Made by a program: the position numbers and the translations under genes. 57,940 nucleotides of DNA from a virus. The stretch lies in the IMG/VR virus record IMGVR_UViG_3300031951_000177, positions 1 to 57,940 of that record. One strand, written 5' to 3'. Positions 12,929-20,515 of this stretch are shown here, piece after piece. Under the pieces are notes generated by a model, which was not told where the DNA came from, searched no databases, and saw nothing but the letters and a program-made list of their open reading frames with translations. How positions within the stretch are numbered: the first letter of the stretch is position 1; every line of letters begins with the position of its first letter.

Positions 12929-13621
12929 ATGGCAATCACCCTTACTTCCACCAAAGACAGCGCCGCGCTTAACGGCCTGAAGTTCCTGGTCCACGGCCCC
13001 GCGGGCGCCGGCAAGACCTCGCTCTGCGCCACGACGGGCGAGCCCACTGTGATCATCAGCGCCGAGTCCGGCCTGCTGTCACTGCGTGGCGTCGACATCC
13101 CGGTCATCGAGGTCAAGACCCTGGACCAGCTCTACGAGGCCTACGACTTCGTGACCAACACCGAGCAGGGCCAGGCCTTCAAGTGGATCTGCCTGGACTC
13201 CATCTCGGAGATCGCCGAGGTGGTGCTCAACCACGAGAAGAAGGTCGCGAAGGATCCACGCCAGGCCTACGGCGCGCTGGCCGAGAAGATGACGGATCTG
13301 ATCCGCGCCTTCCGCGACCTGCCCGGCCGCAACGTGTACTTCTCCTGCAAGCAGGAGCGCGCCAAGGACGAGCAGTCGGGCGCGATGCTGTACTACCCCG
13401 CCATGCCCGGCAACATGCTCAAGCAAGGCGTGGGGTACTTCTTTGACTTCGTGTTCGCCCTGCGCATCGAGAAGGATGCGGACGGCAACCCGACCCGCTG
13501 GCTGCAGACCAGCCGCGACTACAACTTTGAGGCCAAGGACCGCTCCGGCAGCCTCGAGATGTTCGAGTCCCCCGACCTGTCGGCGATCGCCGCCAAGGTC
13601 ATCTCCACCACCGCCAAGTAA
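12929..13621 (+). CDS. Sak4-like RecA-fold ATPase (AAA_24), recombinase
   Basis: 230 residues. Walker A GPAGAGKT near residue 26, an IISAESGLLSLRG motif, Walker B-like FKWICLDSISE near 88, and DLPGRNVYFSCKQER further on. This is the short RecA-like single-strand annealing family Sak4 that phages use with an SSB-type partner; the partner (DUF669) is the next gene. The ATG has GGAG upstream. Confidence 0.88.
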   Translation: MAITLTSTKDSAALNGLKFLVHGPAGAGKTSLCATTGEPTVIISAESGLLSLRGVDIPVIEVKTLDQLYEAYDFVTNTEQGQAFKWICLDSISEIAEVVLNHEKKVAKDPRQAYGALAEKMTDLIRAFRDLPGRNVYFSCKQERAKDEQSGAMLYYPAMPGNMLKQGVGYFFDFVFALRIEKDADGNPTRWLQTSRDYNFEAKDRSGSLEMFESPDLSAIAAKVISTTAK

Positions 13622-13641
13622 CTCCTGAAAGGACACCCATC

Positions 13642-14145
13642 ATGGCGCAATTTGAGTTCAACACCGACAGCGTGCAGAAGCGCGAAAACAGCTACGAGCT
13701 GCTGCCCGCGGGCTGGTACACCGCGCAGGTCACCGAGTCGGAGATCGTGCCCCTGAAGTCTGGCAACGGCCAGGCCCTGAAGCTCACCATCGAGGTACTG
13801 CAGGACGGCTATCGCGGCCGCAAGGTGTGGGCCCGCCTGAACGTGCGGCACACCAACCAGGTGGCCGAGCAGATCGGTCAGCAGCAACTGCGCGAGCTCT
13901 GCGAGTCCATCGGCCTGGCGCGCTTCCGCGACACGAGCGAGCTGCACAACAAGCCGATGCAGATCAAGGTCAAGATTCGCAAGGACGAGTCCGGCCAGTA
14001 CGAGGACCAGAACGACGTCAACGGCTTCAAGCCCGCGGCCGGTGGCGCAGCCCCCATGACTGCCGCCGCACCTCGTCCCGCTGCACCTGCAGCCAACGCA
14101 CCCGCAGCCGGCGCCACGCCCCCGTGGCAGAAGCGCGCTGCCTGA
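13642..14145 (+). CDS. DUF669-family single-strand DNA-binding-like protein
   Basis: 167 residues. An OB-like core of about 125 residues (GWYTAQVTESEIVPLKSGNGQALKL, LHNKPMQIKVKIRKDESG, cited in part) plus a flexible Ala/Pro tail ending PPWQKRAA. DUF669 proteins are the usual partners of Sak4 annealases and are thought to bind ssDNA. AAGGA precedes the start. Confidence 0.83.
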   Translation: MAQFEFNTDSVQKRENSYELLPAGWYTAQVTESEIVPLKSGNGQALKLTIEVLQDGYRGRKVWARLNVRHTNQVAEQIGQQQLRELCESIGLARFRDTSELHNKPMQIKVKIRKDESGQYEDQNDVNGFKPAAGGAAPMTAAAPRPAAPAANAPAAGATPPWQKRAA

Positions 14146-14169
14146 TTCCCGCAACAACAGGAGAAGCCT

Positions 14170-14346
14170 GTGAATGAAGTGACTGTGACCCTACCGATCG
14201 ACTCGATCAACGCCGCCCTGGTGGCGTTGTCGAAGTTCCCCTATGACCAGGCCCAGCCGCACATCGACATGATCAAGTCCCGTGTCGATGCGGTGATCAA
14301 GGCCGCGCAAGACGCTCAACCCGCTGAAGGAGAAACGCAGCAATGA
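14170..14346 (+). CDS. Small hypothetical protein
   Basis: 58 residues from a GTG at 14170 with AGGAG 7 nt upstream (MNEVTVTLPIDSINAALVAL...). Helical, ends in a charged tail. The stop overlaps the next ATG by 4 bp, which supports it. Function unknown. Confidence 0.65.
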   Translation: MNEVTVTLPIDSINAALVALSKFPYDQAQPHIDMIKSRVDAVIKAAQDAQPAEGETQQ

Positions 14347-14543
14347 CCACCCGTATCTACGCCGTCGAAGGCCCGCAGGGCTTCCACCTCGTGGAGGCCG
14401 GCACCAAGGTCGGCGCACTGCGCCACGTCGCCGAGAAGCACTTCACCGTCTCGGTGGCCAACCAGAAGACCCTGGTGGCCGCCATGAAGGACGGCGTGCA
14501 GATCGAGACGGCAGGCGCCGACGAGGGCCAGGCTACGTCCTGA
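14343..14543 (+). CDS. Small hypothetical protein
   Basis: 66 residues (MTTRIYAVEGPQGFHLVEAGTK...). Pattern V-E-A-G-T-K...ALRHVAEKHFTVSVANQKTL is seen in other phage early regions. Coupled to the previous gene by ATGA. Function unknown. Confidence 0.7.
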   Translation: MTTRIYAVEGPQGFHLVEAGTKVGALRHVAEKHFTVSVANQKTLVAAMKDGVQIETAGADEGQATS

Positions 14544-14550
14544 TCCGTGT

Positions 14551-14620
14551 GGGCCCGCAAGGGCCTGCAGCGGTGAGGGCCCGCCTCTGGGAGATCCCGG
14601 GGGAGGCCACGGGTCCTCAC
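14551..14620 (+). other. Structured intergenic RNA element
   Basis: Within the 104-bp gap before the exonuclease gene, two hairpins can form in the plus-strand RNA. The first is GGCCC/GGGCC with a GCAA tetraloop (14552-14565). The second pairs 14573-14583 with 14610-14620 over 11 bp (one G-U), continues as CCTC/GAGG (14584-14587 with 14603-14606) and has a GGG/CCC apical stem. No T-tract follows, so it is not a standard terminator. Confidence 0.55.
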
Positions 14621-14647
14621 CCCTGCAACGACACAAGGAGTGTCCCC

Positions 14648-15706
14648 ATGGCCACAGTGCCCGAACCCATGCACACCACCGCCGAGATGATCTACCGGGC
14701 CTACGAGTCCGACGCAGACGACGGCCACCGCCCGCACCTGGGCGCATCCCTGATCGGCCACGCTTGCGAGCGCTACCTGTGGCTGACCTTCCGCTGGGCC
14801 GGATCGAAGAAGCATTCAGGCCGGATGCTGCGCCTGTTCAAGGCCGGCAATGACTTCGAGCCGCGCATCGTGGCCGAGCTGCGCCGCATCGGAGTCGAGG
14901 TCCACGATGTTGCGCCGGACGGTAAGCAGTGGCGCGTGTCGAGCGTCGGCGGCCACTTCGCTGGCCACATGGACGGCGCCGCACGGGGCTTCCCCGAGGC
15001 GCCCAAGGCGTGGTCGGTAGTCGAGTTCAAGACGCACAACGCGAAGTCGTTTGCGGCCCTCTTGAAGGAGGGCGTGCAGAAGTCCAAGCCCCAGCACTAC
15101 GCGCAGATGCAGACCTACATGGGCGAGACCGGCATGGTCCGCGCCATGTACATCGCGGAGAACAAGGACACCAGCGAGCTCTACGCTGAGTGGGTCCACT
15201 TCGACGAGGTCGAGTTCGCCAGGCTGAAGGCTCGCGCCGAGCGCGTGATCACTGCGGCCGAGCCGCCGCTGCGCTGCTCGAACGACCCGAGCTGGTACGT
15301 CTGCAAGATGTGCGACTTCTACTCTCTGTGCCACGGCGAGGAGGCGCCCGACGTCAACTGCCGCACCTGCGCGCACAGCACTCCCGTGGTCGATGGCGAG
15401 GACGGCAAGTGGAACTGCCGCGAGTTTGGCGAGGTGGGCCTGATCGCACAGCGCGAGTCGCACCAGTGCCGCACGCACCGGTACATCCCCATCCTGCTCG
15501 AGCGCTTTGCGACGCAGAAGGACTATGTCAATGGTGATGTCGTGTACGAGCACGAGCACGGCACGCTTGCCAACGGCCAGGGCGACGGCGCGCTGAGCTC
15601 GCTGGAGATCAAGGCCTGCGAGCAGAAGGTCATGCTCGTCGATGCCTCGCGCGTGAAGGGTGCGCTGCAGGCTCAAGGTGTCACCACAGCGAGGGTCGTC
15701 GCATGA
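14648..15706 (+). CDS. Cas4/RecB-like PD-(D/E)XK exonuclease
   Basis: 352 residues from the ATG at 14648 (AAGGAG upstream). Nuclease core: GHACERYLW (Cys40), GHMDGA (Asp109), VVEFKTHN (Glu126-x-Lys128) and a downstream QHYAQMQTYM. A Cys cluster (CKMCDFYSLC) after the core, with the N-terminal Cys, could hold an Fe-S cluster as in Cas4/AddB nucleases; a second NCRTCAHST cluster follows. Likely makes single-stranded DNA for the Sak4-like annealase. Confidence 0.85.
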   Translation: MATVPEPMHTTAEMIYRAYESDADDGHRPHLGASLIGHACERYLWLTFRWAGSKKHSGRMLRLFKAGNDFEPRIVAELRRIGVEVHDVAPDGKQWRVSSVGGHFAGHMDGAARGFPEAPKAWSVVEFKTHNAKSFAALLKEGVQKSKPQHYAQMQTYMGETGMVRAMYIAENKDTSELYAEWVHFDEVEFARLKARAERVITAAEPPLRCSNDPSWYVCKMCDFYSLCHGEEAPDVNCRTCAHSTPVVDGEDGKWNCREFGEVGLIAQRESHQCRTHRYIPILLERFATQKDYVNGDVVYEHEHGTLANGQGDGALSSLEIKACEQKVMLVDASRVKGALQAQGVTTARVVA

Positions 15707-16299
15707 TCAAAGCAATCGACACCAGATACAAGGGATATTTGTTTCGATCCAGGCTTGAGGCGCGGTGGGCCGTTTTCTTTGACCAAATGGGTTGGTCTTG
15801 GGATTACGAACCAGAAGGGTTTGAACTCGGCGGCACACAGTACCTCCCAGACTTCAAGGTTGCGATTCCTCGTGGCGACCACACTTGGTTTGAAGTCAAG
15901 CCGCGGGAAACTGAAATCGACCCCAAATTCGATGCGTTTTTCAAACTGCTGACCAAAGAAACCATCTGGGGCAACGCGGCCCAACTCCTGCGCGGCGACC
16001 CCGTCGACCACCTTGAGCGCATTGCTCGAAGTAATCAACTGATGTGCCTTGGATGCGGCACTGTGATCAAGGGTGGATACAGCGCGTGCGGTGGCGGCGA
16101 GGTATGTTGCTATTGCGATTTCTGCGACTTCACCGGCCATACTGGCGACAAATATCAAGGGCTTTGCGCACCGTACACCTATCACAAGGGCAGCCTTTGC
16201 TTCTGTACGCTCGACATTGACGCGGCGCATAGGCGCCTGAGAGCCGCCGCGGTTGCTGCCCGTTCGGCAAGGTTTGAGTTTGGCGGAGTTAGCGCATGA
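15703..16299 (+). CDS. PD-(D/E)XK-type endonuclease-like protein
   Basis: 198 residues. The start FRSRLEARWAVFFDQMGW, then YEPEGFEL, YLPDFKV and WFEVKP give the E...D...ExK layout of a small restriction-like nuclease. A C-terminal Cys-rich part (CLGCGTV, CCYCDFC) suggests zinc binding. Its base composition is visibly more A/T-rich than its neighbours, suggesting separate acquisition. ATGA overlaps on both sides tie it to the exonuclease and helicase genes. Could be a free-standing homing-type nuclease. Confidence 0.7.
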   Translation: MIKAIDTRYKGYLFRSRLEARWAVFFDQMGWSWDYEPEGFELGGTQYLPDFKVAIPRGDHTWFEVKPRETEIDPKFDAFFKLLTKETIWGNAAQLLRGDPVDHLERIARSNQLMCLGCGTVIKGGYSACGGGEVCCYCDFCDFTGHTGDKYQGLCAPYTYHKGSLCFCTLDIDAAHRRLRAAAVAARSARFEFGGVSA

Positions 16300-17906
16300 A
16301 CCTTCGCCCCTACCAAGCCCGCGCTCTGGACGAGCTCTGGGAGTGGTTCAGCCGGCACGAGGGCGGCAACCCCATCGTCGAGGCGTGCGTCGGCGCCGGC
16401 AAGAGCCTGATGATCGCAGCCCTGGCGCAGCGCGCTGACGCCCAGTACCCGGGCACCAGGGTGCTGGTGCTGGTCCACCAGAAAGAGCTGCTCGAGCAGA
16501 ACATCGAGAAGCTGCTCAAGATCTGGCCGACCGCGAACGTGGGCCTGTACTCGGCGGCCATCGGCAAGAAGCAGATGGGCCGGCAGCTCACCTACGCCAC
16601 GATCGGAAGTATCTACAAGCAGGCGCACCGCCTCGGCCGCATCGACATCGTGCTGGCCGACGAGTGCCACCTGATCAACCCGAAGCAGGCCGGCATGTGG
16701 CGCTCCTTCATCAGCGACCTGGCCCGCTACAACCCACACACCCGCGTGATCGGCTGGACCGGAACGCCATTCCGCGGCAACGGCGTGTGGCTGACCGCAG
16801 GCGACGACGCGCTGTTCACCAACATCGCCACCCGCGTGACGATGAAGGAGCTCCTCGAGCTCAAGTTCCTGTCGCCCCTGGTGCCGGCCCCGACCGTGGC
16901 CCGGGTGGACGCACGAGACGTGCGGATGTCGGGCGATGACTACGTCGTCAGCGAGCTGGCCAAGGTCACCGACAAGCCCGGCCTCGTCGAGGCCACCTGC
17001 AAGGAGATCGTCGAGCTCGCACGCGACCGCAAGCGGTGGCTGGTGTTCGCCGTGACGATCGAGCACGCCGAGCACGTCAGGGACGCGCTACAGCGCCGCG
17101 GAGTGACGGCTGAGGTAGTGAGTGCGGAGACACCAAAACAAGAGCGTGCAGCCCTGATTGCGGCCTTCCGCGGGGGCAGGATCCGCTGCCTGGTGAACGT
17201 GGCCGTGCTGACCACCGGCTTCGACGTGCCCGAGGTGGACTTCATCGCCCTGCTGCGCGCCACCAAGAGCCCGGTGCTGTACGTCCAAATCGCCGGCCGC
17301 GGGATGCGGATCGTCGACGGGAAGACCGACTGCCTGTGGGCGGACTTCACCGACACCACGATCGAGATGGGCCCGGTCGATGAGGTCAAGGGCCGCATGC
17401 CCAGCACCAAAGGCAAGGGCGAGGCGCCCAGCAAGTTGTGCCCCGAGTGCGGCAGCAAGAACCTGGCGGCCGCGACGCAGTGCGTTGATTGCGGGTTCAA
17501 GTTCCCGGAGCCCGAGCGCATCAAGCACGGCGATCAGGCCTCGAGCGCGGCCATCCTCAGCAGCCAGGCCAAGACGATGATGGAGATGGTGCCCGTCACC
17601 GACGTGCGCTACCGCCTGCACCACAAGGAGGGCGGCACCGAGAGCCTGCGCGTGGAGTACTACGACGGCTTCCAGCGCGTGGCCTCTGAGTGGGTGTGCC
17701 TCAGTCACGACGGCTACGCACGCAAGAAAGCCGAGGCCTGGTGGGCCATGCGAGCCAAGATCGACGCCGTCCCCCACGACACCGAGGAAGCCCTCGAGTG
17801 GCTGGAGTACGACGACCAGATCCTGCGCAGGCCCGCGGCCGTGATCGTCAACCGGGCCGGGCAGTACCCGACCATCGTGTCCCACCAGTGGGACCAGCCA
17901 GCATGA
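16296..17906 (+). CDS. Superfamily 2 DNA/RNA helicase
   Basis: 536 residues. Motif I VGAGKS (about 32-37), motif II DECH (VLADECHLINPKQ), motif III GWTGTPFRG, a second RecA lobe with TTGFDVPEVDF, and motif VI QIAGRGMR. A four-Cys zinc ribbon (CPECGSKN...CVDCGFKF) follows at about residues 380-405. Typical of phage replication/recombination helicases of the UvsW/RadD type. ATGA overlap with the previous gene. Confidence 0.9.
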   Translation: MNLRPYQARALDELWEWFSRHEGGNPIVEACVGAGKSLMIAALAQRADAQYPGTRVLVLVHQKELLEQNIEKLLKIWPTANVGLYSAAIGKKQMGRQLTYATIGSIYKQAHRLGRIDIVLADECHLINPKQAGMWRSFISDLARYNPHTRVIGWTGTPFRGNGVWLTAGDDALFTNIATRVTMKELLELKFLSPLVPAPTVARVDARDVRMSGDDYVVSELAKVTDKPGLVEATCKEIVELARDRKRWLVFAVTIEHAEHVRDALQRRGVTAEVVSAETPKQERAALIAAFRGGRIRCLVNVAVLTTGFDVPEVDFIALLRATKSPVLYVQIAGRGMRIVDGKTDCLWADFTDTTIEMGPVDEVKGRMPSTKGKGEAPSKLCPECGSKNLAAATQCVDCGFKFPEPERIKHGDQASSAAILSSQAKTMMEMVPVTDVRYRLHHKEGGTESLRVEYYDGFQRVASEWVCLSHDGYARKKAEAWWAMRAKIDAVPHDTEEALEWLEYDDQILRRPAAVIVNRAGQYPTIVSHQWDQPA

Positions 17907-18097
17907 CCAAGACCGAGCTGAACATCCGCCTCGAGCTTCACGGCCGCGAGCTGCAGCGCCTGCAGTCGATCAAGATCAACTGTCAGAGCTGCGATCACTA
18001 CGCACGCTCTATGTGCCTCAAATTCCAGGCCCCGCCGCCCCCCGAGGTCGTCGCTCAAGGATGCGACGAGTGGACCTACGACTTCATCCCCTTCTGA
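17903..18097 (+). CDS. Small Cys-rich protein
   Basis: 64 residues: a helix (MTKTELNIRLELHGRELQRL) followed by NCQSCDHYARSMC and a later Cys in VAQGCDEW, a probable zinc site. Coupled to the helicase by an ATGA overlap. Function unknown. Confidence 0.7.
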   Translation: MTKTELNIRLELHGRELQRLQSIKINCQSCDHYARSMCLKFQAPPPPEVVAQGCDEWTYDFIPF

Positions 18098-18099
18098 GC

Positions 18100-18351
18100 A
18101 TGAACGCAAACGACACCCAAGTGGCCGGCGACCACTACAAGCGCCAAACCATCCAGCCATGGGACTACATCGCGGCCAATGGCCTCGGCTTCTTCGAGGG
18201 CAACGTCGTGAAGTACGTCACCCGCTGGCGCGACAAGGCCGGCGTGGAAGACCTGCGCAAGGCCAGGCACTACCTCGACAAACTCATTGAGTTGGAGACC
18301 AAAGACGCCCATCACCCAGCGGGCAGCATCAATGCTGGGCGCAACCCCTGA
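18100..18351 (+). CDS. DUF3310 family protein
   Basis: 83 residues. The signature VAGDHYKRQTIQPWDYI, then NVVKYVTRWRDKAGVEDLRKARHYLDKLI (cited in part), is that of DUF3310, small proteins of many phages once described as nucleotide-kinase-like. Role unproven. Starts 2 bp after the previous stop. Confidence 0.85.
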   Translation: MNANDTQVAGDHYKRQTIQPWDYIAANGLGFFEGNVVKYVTRWRDKAGVEDLRKARHYLDKLIELETKDAHHPAGSINAGRNP

Positions 18352-18374
18352 AAGTTAGAAGTAAAGGAAGCACC

Positions 18375-18752
18375 ATGTTCAACGTCACATCACCCCGCAC
18401 AGACGACGCGGGCATCGAGCAACTGATCCAAACCAAGGGCAAAACCGCTGCGCGCATCACGCCTGCGGACATCGAGGACAACATCGCCAGCGAGCACTAC
18501 TTCACTGCCTCGGATGGATGCTACGGGCGCAATCCAGCGGACGTTCAGCATCACGAGGGGCCGCTGAGTCTGCTGACCTTCTGCGTCCTCGTGCTGCGCA
18601 ACGGCTTCACCGTCACGGGAGAGTCGGCCTGCGCCAGCCCTGAGAACTTCGATGCCGACATCGGCCGCAAGGTGGCCCGGCAGAACGCGGTCAACAAGAT
18701 CTGGCCGCTGATGGGTTACGAGCTCAAGTCCAAGCTGTCGGAGGCCGCATGA
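18375..18752 (+). CDS. Gp49-family phage protein
   Basis: 125 residues. ADIEDNIASEHYFTASDG followed by PLSLLTFCVLVLRNGFTVTGES and a helical end match the phage Gp49-like family (common in temperate phages, function unknown). AAGGAAG precedes the ATG; ATGA overlap with the next gene. Confidence 0.85.
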   Translation: MFNVTSPRTDDAGIEQLIQTKGKTAARITPADIEDNIASEHYFTASDGCYGRNPADVQHHEGPLSLLTFCVLVLRNGFTVTGESACASPENFDADIGRKVARQNAVNKIWPLMGYELKSKLSEAA

Positions 18753-19075
18753 GCGCCACCTACGCCATCGCAAACGTCCAGCATGCCCTTCAGGCGCTGA
18801 AGGAGAAGATCCCATCCGACCAGTGGGGCGAGACCCCGCTGCCCGTCATCGCCGCGCCAGGCTGGTGGATGGAGGAGGTCAGGAAGGAGATGGGCGTCGC
18901 GCCCGGCTTTGAGCCTGGCGAGATCCACGGCTGCCACGTCACCAGGATGGATACGTTGGCAGAACCAATGCTGCTTGATCACGATGGAAAGATGTACGCG
19001 ATCTTGCCCCAGTGGCTGAGAGCTAGCACATCCTCGAAGCTGGAGGTCGAAGATGGATCTGGCCAGATTGACTGA
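18749..19075 (+). CDS. Hypothetical protein
   Basis: 108 residues, not recognised. Trp-rich middle (PGWWMEEVRKEMG) and a C-terminus (PQWLRASTSSKLEVEDGSGQID) that overlaps the following HNH gene by 23 bp; the natural end may have been changed by arrival of that gene. Confidence 0.6.
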   Translation: MSATYAIANVQHALQALKEKIPSDQWGETPLPVIAAPGWWMEEVRKEMGVAPGFEPGEIHGCHVTRMDTLAEPMLLDHDGKMYAILPQWLRASTSSKLEVEDGSGQID

Positions 19076-19559
19076 GCTGCTGAGCTACGACCCACAGACC
19101 GGCGCGTTCACTTGGAAAGTGACCGTCGGGAAAGGAGTGGCAGGCACAGTTGCTGGGTCAGTCCGCCAGAACAGATCCTGCAGTCACTATCGCAGCATCG
19201 ACATCGGGATCGGCGGGAAGAACTACAGAGCTCACCGCCTTGCATGGCTATTCGTCCATGGATCGCTGCCCGATGTTGAGGTCGACCACATCGACGGCGA
19301 TGGGACAAACAACAGGATTGAAAACCTGAGGCTGGCCACCCACAAGCAAAACGGAGAGAACACAAAGCGCAGGCGAGACAACGTGTCTGGCCGGCGTGGC
19401 GTGTCACTCCACAAAGCAACAGGTCTGTGGAGGGCTCGCGTGTCTCATCATGGAAAGGAGACATGCGAGTACTTCAAGACATTCAATGACGCAGCGGAGG
19501 CCGTTGACGCCATGAGGCGCAGCGCCTACACGCACTACCATGGAAGAGATTTAGCATGA
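19053..19559 (+). CDS. HNH homing-type endonuclease with AP2-like domain
   Basis: 168 residues. HNH core RAHRLAWLFVHG, VEVDHIDGDGTNNRIENLRLAT (cited in part) at about 58-95, followed by a DNA-binding AP2-like stretch (GVSLHKATGLWRARVSHHGK, FKTFNDAAEAVDAMRR). Free-standing homing endonucleases of this build spread between phages. It sits between two unrelated genes, overlapping the first, and is less GC-biased at wobble positions. Confidence 0.85.
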   Translation: MDLARLTELLSYDPQTGAFTWKVTVGKGVAGTVAGSVRQNRSCSHYRSIDIGIGGKNYRAHRLAWLFVHGSLPDVEVDHIDGDGTNNRIENLRLATHKQNGENTKRRRDNVSGRRGVSLHKATGLWRARVSHHGKETCEYFKTFNDAAEAVDAMRRSAYTHYHGRDLA

Positions 19560-19873
19560 ACCGCAACAGCTACCGCGAGCTCGAGCTCCAGGTCGTGCGC
19601 TGGGCCGAGGCCAGGCGCATCATCCCGAACGCCAAGCCACAGGCTCAGCTCAACAAGGCTCTCGAGGAGCTGGCCGAGCTGTTCAAAGCGGAGAGCCAGG
19701 GCAACATGCCTGGCGTCAAGGACGGCGTCGGCGACGTCGTCGTCTGCCTGATCAACTACTGCGCGCTCAAGGACATCGACCTCGTCGACTGCCTGGCCCT
19801 GGCCTACGAAGAGATCAAGGACCGCCGCGGCACGCTGATGCCCGACGGCACGTTCGTCAAGGAGGCGGCATGA
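19556..19873 (+). CDS. MazG-like nucleotide pyrophosphohydrolase
   Basis: 105 residues, one alpha-helical MazG-like domain: LNKALEELAELFKAE supplies the ExxE(L) metal site, and KDGVGDVVVCLINYC the downstream acidic motif; RRGTLMPDGTFVKEA ends it. Such proteins hydrolyse nucleoside triphosphates, and E. coli MazG lowers ppGpp. Overlaps the HNH gene and the next gene by 4 bp each. Confidence 0.83.
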   Translation: MNRNSYRELELQVVRWAEARRIIPNAKPQAQLNKALEELAELFKAESQGNMPGVKDGVGDVVVCLINYCALKDIDLVDCLALAYEEIKDRRGTLMPDGTFVKEAA

Positions 19874-20514
19874 GCTTCGTCTGTCCACTGCCGCCCGAGA
19901 AGGTCTTCGTGCGCGCCGAGTATCTGTACGACCACGACCCGGCCCGGGTCGGCCAGCTCATCGAAGGGATCTGGGTGAGCGTGAAGTCCATCCGCGGCCA
20001 GGCCTTCCGCTTCGAGACCTACCTCCCGGAGTTCGGCGCGCTGTACGACAAGCTGCCCCTGAGCGCGTTCGTGTGGCACGACGTCCTGGAGGAGGATGAC
20101 CAGCTACCGCTGGACGTGCTCCAGATCTGGGACTGCATGAGCTACCACATCGAGGTCATCGACAAGCCTTTCCTCAAGGGCTTGCGCGCTGAGTTCTTCG
20201 GCAAGGACAAGCAGCTTCACCAGGGCGAGTTCATGCTGACGATCGACTCGTGCAATCCCGACCCGCGAATCCCCGACTTCGGCTTTGCCGAGACGCCGGA
20301 GGAGCACAAGTCGTTCAACCTGCTGCGCCTGGACAACGGCCAGTTCGCGCTGCAGCCGAACAATCGCTGCAGGTTTTTCGACCCGTCGATCACGCACTCC
20401 AACCTGCGCATGCCGGACTTCAAGGTGTGCACCAGGATCTTCCGCGTCGAGAACACCGCGAAGTGGCGCCTGGGCGACACCGTCACGGTGACCTACGACG
20501 AGCGGGCCGAGTAG
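19870..20514 (+). CDS. Conserved phage protein at the end of the early operon
   Basis: 214 residues, predicted beta-rich (AFRFETYLPEFGALYDKLPLS, HQGEFMLTIDSCNPD, cited in part). Related proteins occur in other phages near the end of early operons; function unknown. Coupled to the MazG gene. The stop is 1 bp from the end of the convergent 1151-residue gene. Confidence 0.75.
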   Translation: MSFVCPLPPEKVFVRAEYLYDHDPARVGQLIEGIWVSVKSIRGQAFRFETYLPEFGALYDKLPLSAFVWHDVLEEDDQLPLDVLQIWDCMSYHIEVIDKPFLKGLRAEFFGKDKQLHQGEFMLTIDSCNPDPRIPDFGFAETPEEHKSFNLLRLDNGQFALQPNNRCRFFDPSITHSNLRMPDFKVCTRIFRVENTAKWRLGDTVTVTYDERAE

Positions 20515-20515
20515 G

